64,000 nucleotides of DNA. Source: Deltaproteobacteria bacterium. Its GTDB lineage: Bacteria > Desulfobacterota > GWC2-55-46. Both the position numbers and the translations under genes were made by a program. Location of the stretch: positions 1-64,000 of the forward strand of contig JABTVA010000004.1 of the NCBI GenBank assembly GCA_015075075.1. Reading direction: 5' to 3'. The notes under the pieces are model-generated. The model was not told where the DNA came from and ran no database searches. It saw nothing but the letters and a program-made list of their open reading frames with translations. The stretch's first letter is position 1. Each line of letters starts with the position of its first letter. Below are positions 6,832 to 15,547 of this stretch, piece after piece.

Positions 6832-7230
6832 TTATTTGCCCGGGCCGGAGACGGTCTCGCCCCCGGCTTTTATCCAGGCGTTTATGCCGCCATCGAGGTC
6901 GCGGATCCCCTTGTAGCCTTTCCAGCCCAGGATGCCGCGGGCCGTCTGGCTCCTCTTGCCGGAGCGGCAGTAGAGGATCATCTGGCCGTCCTCCGGAAGG
7001 CTTTCTGCTTTTTCGAGTGTATCCAGCGGCATGAGGACGCTTCCCGGGATGTGGGATTCCGCGTGCTCCTGGGGGGTGCGGACGTCTATGAGGACCACGC
7101 GCTCCCCTCTCTCCATCATGGCCTTCAATTCCTCGGCAGTCACCCTGGCCGGGTCAGCCGCGATTGATACGGAGGCGAAGCAGGCGATAAGGAACGCGAG
7201 GGGTATAGCCGTAAAAAGCAGGGTACGCAT
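6832..7230 (-). CDS. Exported single-domain rhodanese
   Basis: 132 residues with a signal peptide (residues 1-24) and one rhodanese domain. The active-site loop is CRSGKRS with Cys88; LIDVRTPQEHAESHIPGS and the closing GGINAWI motif are standard. Periplasmic proteins of this type transfer sulfane sulfur or handle persulfides, but the acceptor is unknown here. It lies downstream of the znuB-like gene on the same strand but has its own promoter-like sequence. A link with metal or thiol chemistry is possible but unproven. Confidence 0.9.
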   Translation of the reverse strand: MRTLLFTAIPLAFLIACFASVSIAADPARVTAEELKAMMERGERVVLIDVRTPQEHAESHIPGSVLMPLDTLEKAESLPEDGQMILYCRSGKRSQTARGILGWKGYKGIRDLDGGINAWIKAGGETVSGPGK

Positions 7231-7236
7231 GAACGC

Positions 7237-7264
7237 ATTATACCAGTTCAGGGCCTGCGGGCAA
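7237..7264 (-). promoter_or_regulatory. Promoter of the rhodanese gene
   Basis: On the minus strand TTGCCC (7259-7264), 16 bp and TATAAT (7237-7242), with an upstream TGG. The -10 ends 6 nt before the start codon, so the mRNA would be leaderless or nearly so, like arsR. Confidence 0.5.
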
Positions 7265-7272
7265 AGTGTTTT

Positions 7273-8085
7273 TTATGGGGAAAAGGCCTTGTCGCCGCCT
7301 GCGCCTGTAAAGAGCCTCAGGGCGAGGAGCGCGAAGAATAAAATGCCAAGGGAGGCCACGATGAGCGGGGCCGCCGGCAGGTCGAAATGATAGGAGAGGA
7401 GGAGCCCCGAAAGGCTCGCCCCCACGCCAAGGGCCCAGCCCAGGACCAGCTGCCATCTGAGCCTGTCTGTTAGAAGCTTTCCTATGAGGACCGGTATCAC
7501 CAGGAATGCGAAGACCTGAAGGACGCCGGCCATCTGCACTGATTTGACGAGGACGAGCGCGAAGCTCAGAAAAAAAAGGAACTCCCAGGCGCCGCCGCCC
7601 CGTCCCTCGAAGGAGAGCGAAAGGAATTTCCTCCTGAACGCGAACTGGAAGAGCCCTATCCCGGAATATAGCGCGAAGGTCGCGAAAAGCTCCCCGGGCG
7701 CGACCCACAGTATGCTGCCGTTCAGTATGGCCTTGAACTCCTCCATGCCGTGAGGCGTCCCGTCGAGGACGAGCATGCTCGCAGAGAGTGAAAAGATGTA
7801 GAGGACGCCTATGAAGGCCTCGATATCGGCTAGCCTCGATATCGTCCTTGAGAAAGAGAGTATGAAGGCCCCCAGCACCGCGAAACCCAGTGAAAAGGCC
7901 GCGCCGCTCCATTCGCCCCATCCCAGAAAGAACGAGAGCGCGATCCCGAGCCCGATGAACTGGGCGAGCGAGAGGTCCACGAATATTATCCCCCTCCGGA
8001 GGACATGCACCCCGAAGTAGGCGTGCGCGATGACGAGGAGCACGCACGCAAGGAAAGGGAAAAGGAGTATGCTGAGGGCCTCCAT
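7273..8085 (-). CDS. Metal ABC transporter permease, ZnuB/ABC-3 family
   Basis: 270 residues, about eight hydrophobic helices, beginning MEALSILLFPFLACVLL. The ABC-3 permease hallmark VDLSLAQFIGLG and SRLADIEAFIGVLY identify the family that imports Zn2+, Mn2+ or Fe2+. It starts 5 nt after the end of the ZnuA-like gene, so they are co-transcribed. No ATPase gene (znuC type) is present in this cluster; either it lies elsewhere or the permease borrows one. Substrate is inferred from the neighbouring binding protein. Confidence 0.85.
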   Translation of the reverse strand: MEALSILLFPFLACVLLVIAHAYFGVHVLRRGIIFVDLSLAQFIGLGIALSFFLGWGEWSGAAFSLGFAVLGAFILSFSRTISRLADIEAFIGVLYIFSLSASMLVLDGTPHGMEEFKAILNGSILWVAPGELFATFALYSGIGLFQFAFRRKFLSLSFEGRGGGAWEFLFFLSFALVLVKSVQMAGVLQVFAFLVIPVLIGKLLTDRLRWQLVLGWALGVGASLSGLLLSYHFDLPAAPLIVASLGILFFALLALRLFTGAGGDKAFSP

Positions 8086-8090
8086 GGTTT

Positions 8091-8978
8091 TTATGTCCCG
8101 CTTAAATCCTTAACGACCCTGTCCATGAGGCCGAACCAGTCGTCTATGCCCTCCCGGCTCCCGACCTCGTGGGGCAGGACTATAGCTTTCGCGCCGGTCC
8201 TCTTCGAGAGGAAGTCGACGGCCTTGCCGCCGTGATAGGAGGTGGTAATGAGGGCGTTCGGCTTCTCCCTGGATATCGAATCCGCCAGCTCCGCCATGTG
8301 TCCGGAGGAGGGCGGGATGCCTGGCCGCTGCTCGACGTAGCCGGTTATCCTGAAACCGAGGTCCGCGGCCAGGTACTCGAAGAACCTGTGGAAAGCCACA
8401 TAGCTCTTGCCCTTGAGCCTGCCATCCCATTCCTTCCTTTTCTCGGCGAGCTTCTTCTCGAAAGAGGCGAGGTTGGCCATGTAAAGGCCCCTGTTGCCGC
8501 TGTCGAGCGCCGAGAGGGCCTCTGCGATGCCCCTGGCGACCTTGCCCATTTGAGACACCGAGAGGTGGTAATGGGGGTTGCCGAACGGGTGCACGTCCCC
8601 CTGGCTCCTGTCGGCCCGCCCATGTATTTCTATCGGATCGATAAACCTGGAGCAGTCCAGAAAGCCCGCCTTGCCCGGCTGGATGCCGGGGTTCCTCGAC
8701 GACTCGATTATGACCGGGAGATACCCTATTTCGAGGTCCAGGCCGTTGAACATGACGATATCCGCTTTCCTCGCCGCGGCTATCATGCTCGGCCTGGCCT
8801 CGATGTAATGCGGGTCCTGGTAGGGCTTTAAGAGCTCCGTGACAGAGACCCTGTCCCCGCCGATATCCCTGGCGACGCTCCCTATCCAGGGGAGCGTCGC
8901 CACGACCTTAAGCTCCGCCGGCGCGGGGCTCGCAAGGAAGAGGACGGCGAGCAGGGCCAGAAACATCTTTTTAAGCAT
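8091..8978 (-). CDS. Periplasmic metal-binding protein, ZnuA-like (cluster A-I)
   Basis: 295 residues with a signal peptide (about 1-21, ...SPAPA-EL) and an AAGGAGG box 4 nt before the ATG. It belongs to the SBP_bac_9/ZnuA family: DPHYIEARPS, GNPHYHLS, AFHRFFEYLA and the late SYHGGKAV supply the expected metal-ligand His positions. The acidic/His-rich loop of many ZnuA proteins is absent; a short HGRADRSQGDVHPFG segment stands in its place. It would capture Zn2+ (or Mn2+) for the adjacent permease. Confidence 0.85.
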   Translation of the reverse strand: MLKKMFLALLAVLFLASPAPAELKVVATLPWIGSVARDIGGDRVSVTELLKPYQDPHYIEARPSMIAAARKADIVMFNGLDLEIGYLPVIIESSRNPGIQPGKAGFLDCSRFIDPIEIHGRADRSQGDVHPFGNPHYHLSVSQMGKVARGIAEALSALDSGNRGLYMANLASFEKKLAEKRKEWDGRLKGKSYVAFHRFFEYLAADLGFRITGYVEQRPGIPPSSGHMAELADSISREKPNALITTSYHGGKAVDFLSKRTGAKAIVLPHEVGSREGIDDWFGLMDRVVKDLSGT

Positions 8979-8987
8979 GGCGCCTCC

Positions 8988-10229
8988 TTAAAACTTGTGC
9001 GCGGCGTGAGCGCCTATGCCGAATATGGCCTGCAGGAAGACCTCGCGGTTCGTCTCTCCGCCGCTTAAGCTCCTGTCGTGGTTATACTGAAGGCGGAGCC
9101 TCGTGAACTCGGAGGGATTGTATTCGACTGCGGCAGTCGCCCTCCAGGGGTCGTTTCCGAAGTCCGTTGAACCGCCGTCAAGGATGTATTTGTCCTTAAA
9201 GAGCCCGAGGCCATCGTATCTCGCGCCCAGCCTCCACCTGTCGAGCCGGTACACGGCTTGGACATAGTAGCCGTCCTGTTCCCTCTGAAGAGTATCGATG
9301 CTCAAAAGATTCCCGTCGGCGTCGAATTCCGATAGGCCGCCGTCCTGGTCCCTGTAGAGGTATTCGGCCTGGAGCTTGAAGCCCCGTTTGTCCGAAGGAG
9401 TCCACTTATAGGTGAGCTCAAGGCCCCAGAGCGTGGAGTCGCCCTCAAACCCGGTGTTTTCCCCTATCGAGCCGGTGTTGGTCTTGCCAAAGGCCACGGA
9501 AGGACCGAAAAGGAGCGTGGATTTCTCGTCCAGGTCAAGCGAGGCCCTGGCAAAGGCCGCATAGGCGTGCGGGCCGGTCGCCGCGTCCTCACGGAAAAGC
9601 ACCTCGTTATCTCCCTGAAGCGCCTCAAACCCCAGCTCCGCATAGAACGGCAGGGTCGGGAGATATGTGACCTGGACGCCCTTTTCTATGAGGCCCTCGT
9701 CGCCCAAAAAGGCCCTGTAGGGGAGCGGGGAGTCGGCAAAGTCCCACTGATGGCGGTGCTGCCCGTTGAGCCTCCCGAAACCGCTTTTGAACTTGCCGCC
9801 CTTTACCTGCAGTCCAGCAGGAAGCGCCGTGGTCACGAAAAAGGCCTCCTCGAGCTCCACCTCCTCTTCCGATACGGGGATCGTTGCGTAGAGGTTGAAA
9901 TACGGGTCGACCGGGGCGAAGAAGAAGAGCTCCGCGCTCTCCAGGTTGAAGCCTTTCTTATGCTCGAACTCCTCGCGGATATAGCCTGAGATCTCCCGCT
10001 CCCCTATCTCCGAAGGGGAGAGGCTGGAGCCGTAGAAGAATGTGTCGAGGACGAGCGAAATATTCGGGTTCATGAGCGCGGAGCCGCCGAAGAGGCCGCT
10101 TGACGCGCGCGCAGAATTCTCCTTTGCCTTGAGCGCGTCCTCAAGGTTCTTTACCCGGGTCTCAAGGTCCTCGGCGTGCGCCGGAAATGCGAAAACAGCT
10201 ATCAACAGCAAAGAGAGCAGGTATTTCAA
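8988..10229 (-). CDS. Outer-membrane beta-barrel protein of the metal-uptake cluster
   Basis: 413 residues from a TTG at 10229, chosen because AAGGAGG lies 5 nt upstream and the signal peptide (LKYLLSLLLIAVFAFPAHA) starts there; the longer in-frame ATG at 10271 lacks both. A short coiled-coil-like segment (LETRVKNLEDALKAKENSA) precedes a long run of alternating beta strands, and the last residue is Phe (GAHAAHKF). I do not recognise a named family. It sits 9 nt upstream of the ZnuA-like gene. A role as the outer-membrane port for the metal is a reasonable inference; TonB-box or plug features are not seen. Confidence 0.7.
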   Translation of the reverse strand: MKYLLSLLLIAVFAFPAHAEDLETRVKNLEDALKAKENSARASSGLFGGSALMNPNISLVLDTFFYGSSLSPSEIGEREISGYIREEFEHKKGFNLESAELFFFAPVDPYFNLYATIPVSEEEVELEEAFFVTTALPAGLQVKGGKFKSGFGRLNGQHRHQWDFADSPLPYRAFLGDEGLIEKGVQVTYLPTLPFYAELGFEALQGDNEVLFREDAATGPHAYAAFARASLDLDEKSTLLFGPSVAFGKTNTGSIGENTGFEGDSTLWGLELTYKWTPSDKRGFKLQAEYLYRDQDGGLSEFDADGNLLSIDTLQREQDGYYVQAVYRLDRWRLGARYDGLGLFKDKYILDGGSTDFGNDPWRATAAVEYNPSEFTRLRLQYNHDRSLSGGETNREVFLQAIFGIGAHAAHKF

Positions 10230-10353
10230 CGTATCCTCCTTAAGATGGCATAGATGTACGCAGCACGGCATGGAGCGGGCGCAGGCCCGCGCTGTTTCGC
10301 GGACGAATCCCTCGCCGCTGCCGGCTTCGGTGTTTATTCGGCTGTGATGGATC

Positions 10354-10617
10354 TCAGAAAAGAGGCGGGGCCCTGGTCTTTTTGCGGCTCTGAATCTGAA
10401 AGGGCCTGCATATGAAAAAGGCCGTGGATAGTACGAAGAGTACGGATAATTCCGGCGTCCACGATACCGATGAAGGCGTTACCGACTTTTGATGCGACGC
10501 TACGGCGCAGACCTGGCAGTCCTCATGCAGGTGGCCGTCCTCGTGGTGATGAAAGCTCAGCCCGACCCCGGTAAAAAGGAAGACGGCGGCCAGGATTATG
10601 ATGAGCTGCCTTCTCAT
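10354..10617 (-). CDS. Small His/Cys-rich membrane protein, possible metal-binding
   Basis: 87 residues: an N-terminal hydrophobic helix, a metal-ligand-dense segment (HHHEDGHLHEDCQVC then SH), and a second hydrophobic helix before a basic tail. The pattern recalls DUF2946-like small proteins found next to metal transporters, but the family is not certain. It is the first gene upstream of the barrel/ZnuA/ZnuB cluster on the same strand, with a 124-bp gap containing a GC-rich hairpin (GCGGGC-GCA-GCCCGC). No good Shine-Dalgarno is visible; an upstream ATG at 10627 is out of frame. Confidence 0.55.
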   Translation of the reverse strand: MRRQLIIILAAVFLFTGVGLSFHHHEDGHLHEDCQVCAVASHQKSVTPSSVSWTPELSVLFVLSTAFFICRPFQIQSRKKTRAPPLF

Positions 10618-10711
10618 GACCGCGCCATTTTAGTTTACGCTGCCACGGCTGTCAACCAGAACCGGAATCTTTCGTTTCAGAAGCGCAGTTTTTCTGCCCT
10701 GCCCCGCTTCC

Positions 10712-10739
10712 TTGACAATCCACCCTTGTGTGTTAGGGT
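10712..10739 (+). promoter_or_regulatory. Candidate nuo operon promoter
   Basis: TTGACA (10712-10717), 16 bp, TAGGGT (10734-10739). The -35 is perfect and the -10 is weak. It is the only good -35 in the 200-bp divergent gap before nuoA and would give a leader of about 75 nt. Confidence 0.4.
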
Positions 10740-10818
10740 TTTAAGTGAGAGCCGCATGCCGGGCGTTTCCGCGCCCAGCCAGTCAATTTCAATCTTTGAA
10801 AAAGACAGGGGGTATGGC

Positions 10819-11226
10819 TTGAGCGCTGCTGCCCAATACGCTCCGCTTTGGCCGCTTGCCGTCTATTTCATCGCGGTAGTCCTCCTCGTCGGGGCCATGC
10901 TCGTCCTCTCCCATGTGCTGGGCGAGCGGAGGAGGGAAAGGCTCACCTCCGTCCCCTATGAGTCCGGCGTCGTAGCCACCGGCTCAGCCCGCCTCCATTT
11001 CGACGTAAAATTCTACATGGTAGCCATGTTCTTCGTCATCTTCGACATGGAGGCCGTCTTCGTATTCGCCTGGGCCGTTTCCGCACGGGAAGCAGGCTGG
11101 GCCGGATATATCGAGATGATAATCTTCATAGGGATACTGCTTGCCGCGCTCTTTTATCTATGGAAGCTCGGGGCCCTCGAATGGGGCACATCCATGAAGA
11201 TACGGAGGAAGACAGAGCCTCTCTGA
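10819..11226 (+). CDS. nuoA: NADH-quinone oxidoreductase subunit A
   Basis: 135 residues from a TTG at 10819 with AGGGGG 6 nt upstream; longer in-frame codons to 10489 overlap the divergent promoter region and look non-coding. Three transmembrane helices are seen. The conserved YESGV (here PYESGVVATGSARLHFDVKFY) and FDMEAVFVFAWAV motifs are the quinone-site loop and TM2 of complex I subunit A. It is the first gene of a 13-gene complex I operon, which couples NADH oxidation to proton or ion pumping in the inner membrane. Confidence 0.93.
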   Translation: MSAAAQYAPLWPLAVYFIAVVLLVGAMLVLSHVLGERRRERLTSVPYESGVVATGSARLHFDVKFYMVAMFFVIFDMEAVFVFAWAVSAREAGWAGYIEMIIFIGILLAALFYLWKLGALEWGTSMKIRRKTEPL

Positions 11227-11247
11227 AATATCAAACGGGGGCGGATT

Positions 11248-11859
11248 ATGCGGCTTAATACCAATGAGACGGACAGGCCGGCGGGCGGGGAAGCGCCGCC
11301 GCGGAACTTTTTGATTACGAAGCTCGAGGACATGGTGGCATGGGGCAGAAAGAACTCCCTATGGCCGCTTAACTTCGGGCTTTCGTGCTGCTATATCGAG
11401 ATGGCCGCGAGCATAACGAGCAGGCACGATATCGCGCGCTTCGGCTCCGAGGTCCTCCGGTCGAGCCCCAGAGAGGCGGACCTCATGATAGTGGCCGGCA
11501 CCGTGTTTGTGAAGGTCGCGCCCATGGTTAAAAGGGTCTACGAGCAGATGATGGCCCCCAAATGGGTGATCTCAATGGGCTCGTGCGCGAACTCCGGCGG
11601 CATGTACGACATATATAGCGTTGTCCAGGGCGTTGACTCGATACTCCCTGTCGACGTCTATGTGCCGGGATGCCCGCCGAGGCCCGAGGCTCTCACGGAG
11701 GGGCTCATCCTCCTTCAGAAGAGGATAGCCGCGGAGAGAAAGCCCCTTACCTGGATAACGGGTGAAGCAGAAGCGAGGGGAAAAGAGCTCCCGGTCATGC
11801 GGGAGCAAAAGGGCTGGAGGAAAGAGGCGACCACGCTAAGGGAGCCTGACGAGGCCTGA
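11248..11859 (+). CDS. nuoB: NADH-quinone oxidoreductase subunit B
   Basis: 203 residues. The four Cys ligands of cluster N2 are present: the tandem Cys in [13 protein letters not shown], one in [10 protein letters not shown], and one in [12 protein letters not shown]2 is the last iron-sulfur centre and delivers electrons to quinone. The ATG follows a GGGGCGGATT segment. The C-terminal 40 residues are charged and longer than in many NuoB. A 117-bp dispersed repeat lies between this gene and nuoCD. Confidence 0.95.
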   Translation: MRLNTNETDRPAGGEAPPRNFLITKLEDMVAWGRKNSLWPLNFGLSCCYIEMAASITSRHDIARFGSEVLRSSPREADLMIVAGTVFVKVAPMVKRVYEQMMAPKWVISMGSCANSGGMYDIYSVVQGVDSILPVDVYVPGCPPRPEALTEGLILLQKRIAAERKPLTWITGEAEARGKELPVMREQKGWRKEATTLREPDEA

Positions 11860-11870
11860 AGCCTGTAAAG

Positions 11871-11987
11871 GCTGCTGAAAAAGCCCAATCTGCTGCGTCG
11901 TCTTCAAAATTCGTCACTGCGGCGTACAAAAAAGTACGCCTCATTCCTCATTTTTCGACTCCTTGCATCTTGAGCTTTTTGAGCAGC
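11871..11987. repeat. Palindromic dispersed repeat, family A, copy 2, inside the nuo operon
   Basis: 117 bp, nearly identical to 4587-4705 apart from the central loop (GTAC-A6-GTAC here). The terminal inverted repeats GCTGCTGAAAAAGC / GCTTTTTGAGCAGC are kept. Read as RNA the element folds into one long hairpin. It splits nuoB from nuoCD by 168 bp in an otherwise tightly packed operon. Confidence 0.85.
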
Positions 11988-12027
11988 CTGAATATGATTT
12001 TAAAGAAGCTTCCTCCAGCGGAGCGCT

Positions 12028-13779
12028 ATGTCCATTGCGGCAGCATCGAACATATTGGAGGACCTCGCATCCAGGTTCGGCGAAGGCGCGGTTACGCCAG
12101 AGCCCACTCTCGACAGCGTGCCGACCTTCTGGACGCCGAAGGAGAATGTGCTGGAGGTGCTGGAATTCCTTAAAACCGGCGTCGAGGGGCCGTACAGGAT
12201 GCTCTACGACCTCACGGCCATCGATGAGCGCACCCGCCGGAAGCGCCAGGACCAGCCCGGGAGCGATTTTACGGTCGTCTACCACCTCCTCTCCTTCGAC
12301 CGGAACGAGGACCTGAGGATAAAGGTGGCGCTAAAGGGGGAAAGCCCCTCCATACCGTCGGCGACCGGCGTGTGGAGCTCGGCCAACTGGTACGAACGGG
12401 AGCTGTGGGACATGTTCGGCGTCCGGGCAGACGGGCACCCGAACCTCCGGCGCATACTCATGCCGCAGTCCTGGGAAGGGCACCCGCTCAGGAAGGACCA
12501 CCCGGCGCGGAGGACGGAGATGGAAAGGTACACCCTCCCGCTCGAGAAGGAGGTCAGGGAGGAGACGGCGCTCAGGTTCGTCCCCAGGGAATGGGGGATA
12601 TACAGGACCGAGGGGAACGGGACCGAGTTCATGTTCCTCAACATGGGCCCGCACCACCCGGGCACCCACGGGATATTCCGCATCATACTCGAGCTCGACG
12701 GCGAGGAGATAGTGAACGCCTTCCCGGACATCGGCTACCACCACCGCGGGGCCGAGAAGATGGGGGAGAGGCAGACCTGGCACACCTACATACCGTATAC
12801 CGACAGGATTGACTACCTGGCAGGGCCGCTCAACAACTTCCCGTACGTGCTCGCCGTCGAGAGGCTCGCGGGCATAGAGGTGCCCGAAAGGGCCAGGGTC
12901 GCCCGCGTGATGTTCGCGGAGCTATTCCGCATCGCGAGCCATCTCGTCTGGTACGGCACGTTCGCGCAGGACCTGGGGCAGCTCACCCCCGTGTTCCTCA
13001 CCTTTAACGACAGGGAGCGCGCCTACTCCATAATAGAGGCGGTCTCCGGCTTCCGCATGCACCCGGCCTGGTTCAGGATAGGCGGCGTTCAATCCGACCT
13101 GCCCAAAGGATGGGAAAAGCTCGTAAAGGATTTCATCGAGTACCTGCCGCCGAGGCTCATGGAATACGAGAAGCTCGTGATGGATAACGCCATAGTGAAG
13201 GCGCGCACAAGGGGCATAGGCACGCTCACCCTCGACCAGGCCATTGACTGGGGAGTGACGGGCCCGAACCTCCGCGCGTGCGGTATCGAGTGGGACTTCC
13301 GGAAGAAACGCCCCTATTCGGGCTATGACCGGTTCGAGTTCGACATACCTACCGCCGGGGAAGGCGACAGCTACGCGAGGGCTCTGGTAAGGGTAGAGGA
13401 GATGCGCCAGAGCCTGAGGATAATCGAGCAGTGCCTCGATAACATGCCCTCCGGGCCGTATAAGAGCGACCACCCGCTCGCCACCCCGCCGAGAAAGGAG
13501 AGGACCATGCGGGACATGGAGACCCTCATAGCCATTCTTTCGGTGCTGGGGCCTGTCGTCCCGGCAGGGGAGGCCGCCGTAGGCACCGAGGCCGCGAAGG
13601 GGAACAACACCTATTACCTCGTAAGCGACGGGGACGCCTCCTCCTACAGGACCCGCATACGAACCCCTTCGTTCCCGCACCTCCAGGCGCTCCCCCTCAT
13701 GTGCAAGGGCTTCGAGATAGCCGACCACATCGCCATAATGGGGAGCATCGATTTCGTGATGGGCGACGTGGACCGCTAA
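12028..13779 (+). CDS. nuoCD: Fused NADH-quinone oxidoreductase subunits C and D
   Basis: 583 residues. Residues 1-190 are the 30-kDa subunit C ([35 protein letters not shown]). From about residue 200 the 49-kDa subunit D follows: [11 protein letters not shown], then [20 protein letters not shown] and the C-terminal [12 protein letters not shown]. Subunit D forms the quinone cavity with NuoB. Fusion of C and D is known in enterobacteria and several other groups. Start: ATG at 12028 with a weak CGGAG upstream. GTG of nuoE follows after 10 nt. Confidence 0.95.
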   Translation: MSIAAASNILEDLASRFGEGAVTPEPTLDSVPTFWTPKENVLEVLEFLKTGVEGPYRMLYDLTAIDERTRRKRQDQPGSDFTVVYHLLSFDRNEDLRIKVALKGESPSIPSATGVWSSANWYERELWDMFGVRADGHPNLRRILMPQSWEGHPLRKDHPARRTEMERYTLPLEKEVREETALRFVPREWGIYRTEGNGTEFMFLNMGPHHPGTHGIFRIILELDGEEIVNAFPDIGYHHRGAEKMGERQTWHTYIPYTDRIDYLAGPLNNFPYVLAVERLAGIEVPERARVARVMFAELFRIASHLVWYGTFAQDLGQLTPVFLTFNDRERAYSIIEAVSGFRMHPAWFRIGGVQSDLPKGWEKLVKDFIEYLPPRLMEYEKLVMDNAIVKARTRGIGTLTLDQAIDWGVTGPNLRACGIEWDFRKKRPYSGYDRFEFDIPTAGEGDSYARALVRVEEMRQSLRIIEQCLDNMPSGPYKSDHPLATPPRKERTMRDMETLIAILSVLGPVVPAGEAAVGTEAAKGNNTYYLVSDGDASSYRTRIRTPSFPHLQALPLMCKGFEIADHIAIMGSIDFVMGDVDR

Positions 13780-13789
13780 GGAGGCGCGA

Positions 13790-14263
13790 GTGCTTTCCGA
13801 CGAGGAGAGGAGCGAGATAGAGGAGGAGATAAGGCATTACGCGCGGAAACGGGGAGCCTCCGTCGAGGCGCTCATGTGCGTGCAGCGCCGGAGGGGCTGG
13901 GTGGACGACGAGACGCTCAAGGAGGTCGCGGATATGCTCGGCATGAGCGTTGGCGAGCTCGACGGGGTCGCGACCTTCTATAACCTGATATTCAGGAGGC
14001 CCGTGGGAAAGAACGTCATACTCATATGCAACACCATAAGCTGCATGGTCATGGGATACGAGAATATACTCGCCCATCTGGAAGAAAGGCTCGGCATAAG
14101 GCTCGGCCAGACGACGGCCGACGGGCTTTTCACGCTCCTGCCTGTCCCGTGCCTCGGCGCGTGCGACCGCTCGCCAGTCATGATGGTAGGGGAGAAGCTC
14201 TATCCGGGTCTTACCCCGGAGATCGCCGACGAGATACTGAGAGAGCACGGATGGAGGGGCTAA
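13790..14263 (+). CDS. nuoE: NADH-quinone oxidoreductase subunit E
   Basis: 157 residues from a GTG at 13790 with AAGGAGGCG just upstream. It is a thioredoxin-like [2Fe-2S] protein: the Cys pair of the CNTISC stretch and the later PCLGACD motif hold cluster N1a. The N terminus is a helical bundle (IEEEIRHYARKRG). It partners NuoF in the NADH-oxidising module. The last 13 bases overlap the nuoF start, indicating translational coupling. Confidence 0.93.
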   Translation: MLSDEERSEIEEEIRHYARKRGASVEALMCVQRRRGWVDDETLKEVADMLGMSVGELDGVATFYNLIFRRPVGKNVILICNTISCMVMGYENILAHLEERLGIRLGQTTADGLFTLLPVPCLGACDRSPVMMVGEKLYPGLTPEIADEILREHGWRG

Positions 14264-15546
14264 CTGAAAAGCCGCTTACGGGGCACCTCAAGCCCGATGG
14301 CGAGGCCCTGGATATAAGCGAGTACGAGGGGTATGGCGGCTATGAAGGGCTCCGTAAGGCCCTCAGGATGGGCCACTCCGAAATACAGAAGGAGGTCAAG
14401 GAGGCGAACCTCCGGGGCAGGGGCGGCGCTGGCTTCAATACGGGCCTCAAGTGGAGCTTCGTGCCAATGGGGAAGGACGCACCGCGCCCCAAATACCTTG
14501 TCGCCAACGCGGACGAGATGGAGCCAGGCACGTTCAAGGACAGGTTCCTCCTTGAGCGGAACCCGCACCTTATAATAGAGGGCATGATAATAGCCTCTTT
14601 TGCCATCGAGGCGGAAACTGCATTCGTATTTCTTCGCTGGGAATACACCCTTGCCGCGAAACGGATGAGGAGGGCCATAGCCGAGGCTTACGAAAGGGGT
14701 TATCTGGGACGCAACATGCTCGGCTCGGGCTTCAACCTCGATCTGCGCGTGCATGTGAGCGCCGGCCGCTACATCTGCGGCGAGGAAACGGCCCTTTTGA
14801 ACGCGCTCGAAGGGAGGCGCGCCGTCCCCCGCTCAAAGCCTCCCTTCCCGCAGACGAGCGGCCTCTGGGGCAGGCCCACGGTCGTCAATAACGTCGAGAC
14901 GCTCTCGAACGTGCCGCACATAATAACCGGGGGCGCCGAGTGGTACAGGAAGCTGAGCCGCTCCGGTGACGGCGGCACCAAGCTCTTCGGCGTGAGCGGA
15001 AGGGTAAAGAGGCCGGGGCTCTGGGAGCTACCGATGGGCACGACCGCGCGCGAGATACTGGAAGAGCACGCGGGCGGCATGGCGGACGGGTTCAGCTTCC
15101 GCTGCCTCATACCCGGAGGGGCCTCGACGGAATTTATTTGCGAGGAGGGCCTGGACGTAAAGATGGACTTCGATTCGGTCCAAAAGGCCGGGAGCAGGCT
15201 CGGCACGGGGACCATGATAGTCCTCGACCATACGGTCTGCCCGATAGCCGCGCTCCATAACCTTGAAAGGTTTTTCGCGGAGGAGTCCTGCGGGTGGTGC
15301 ACGCCCTGCCGGGAGGGGCTCCCGTGGGTTGCGAGGCTCCTCGGCGCGATAGAGGACGGAGAGGGCGAGCCCGGCGATATCGAGACGCTCCGAGAGCATA
15401 CGCGCTCGCTCTGGGTCGGCAAGACCTACTGCGCGCTGGCCCCGGGCGCGATGGAGCCCCTGAAGAGCGGGCTTGCCATATTCCGGGAGGACTTCGAACG
15501 GCACATCAGGGAAAAAGGCTGCCCGTCAAAAAGGGAGCGGGGATGA
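14251..15546 (+). CDS. nuoF: NADH-quinone oxidoreductase subunit F
   Basis: 431 residues from ATG 14251, which overlaps nuoE; in-frame upstream codons lie within nuoE. FMN and NADH binding: LRGRGGAGFNTGLKW and ADEMEPGTFKDR; the N3 [4Fe-4S] cluster uses ESCGWCTPCREG and a later Cys in KTYCALAPGA. This subunit receives hydride from NADH. It ends with TGA overlapping an ATGAAATG string just before nuoG. Confidence 0.95.
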   Translation: MEGLTEKPLTGHLKPDGEALDISEYEGYGGYEGLRKALRMGHSEIQKEVKEANLRGRGGAGFNTGLKWSFVPMGKDAPRPKYLVANADEMEPGTFKDRFLLERNPHLIIEGMIIASFAIEAETAFVFLRWEYTLAAKRMRRAIAEAYERGYLGRNMLGSGFNLDLRVHVSAGRYICGEETALLNALEGRRAVPRSKPPFPQTSGLWGRPTVVNNVETLSNVPHIITGGAEWYRKLSRSGDGGTKLFGVSGRVKRPGLWELPMGTTAREILEEHAGGMADGFSFRCLIPGGASTEFICEEGLDVKMDFDSVQKAGSRLGTGTMIVLDHTVCPIAALHNLERFFAEESCGWCTPCREGLPWVARLLGAIEDGEGEPGDIETLREHTRSLWVGKTYCALAPGAMEPLKSGLAIFREDFERHIREKGCPSKRERG

Positions 15547-15547
15547 A

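Noticed and set aside
10489-10818. N-terminal extension of nuoA (110 codons)
   Set aside because: It runs antisense through the His-rich gene and the divergent promoter region; the TTG at 10819 has a good AGGGGG box and gives the normal NuoA length.
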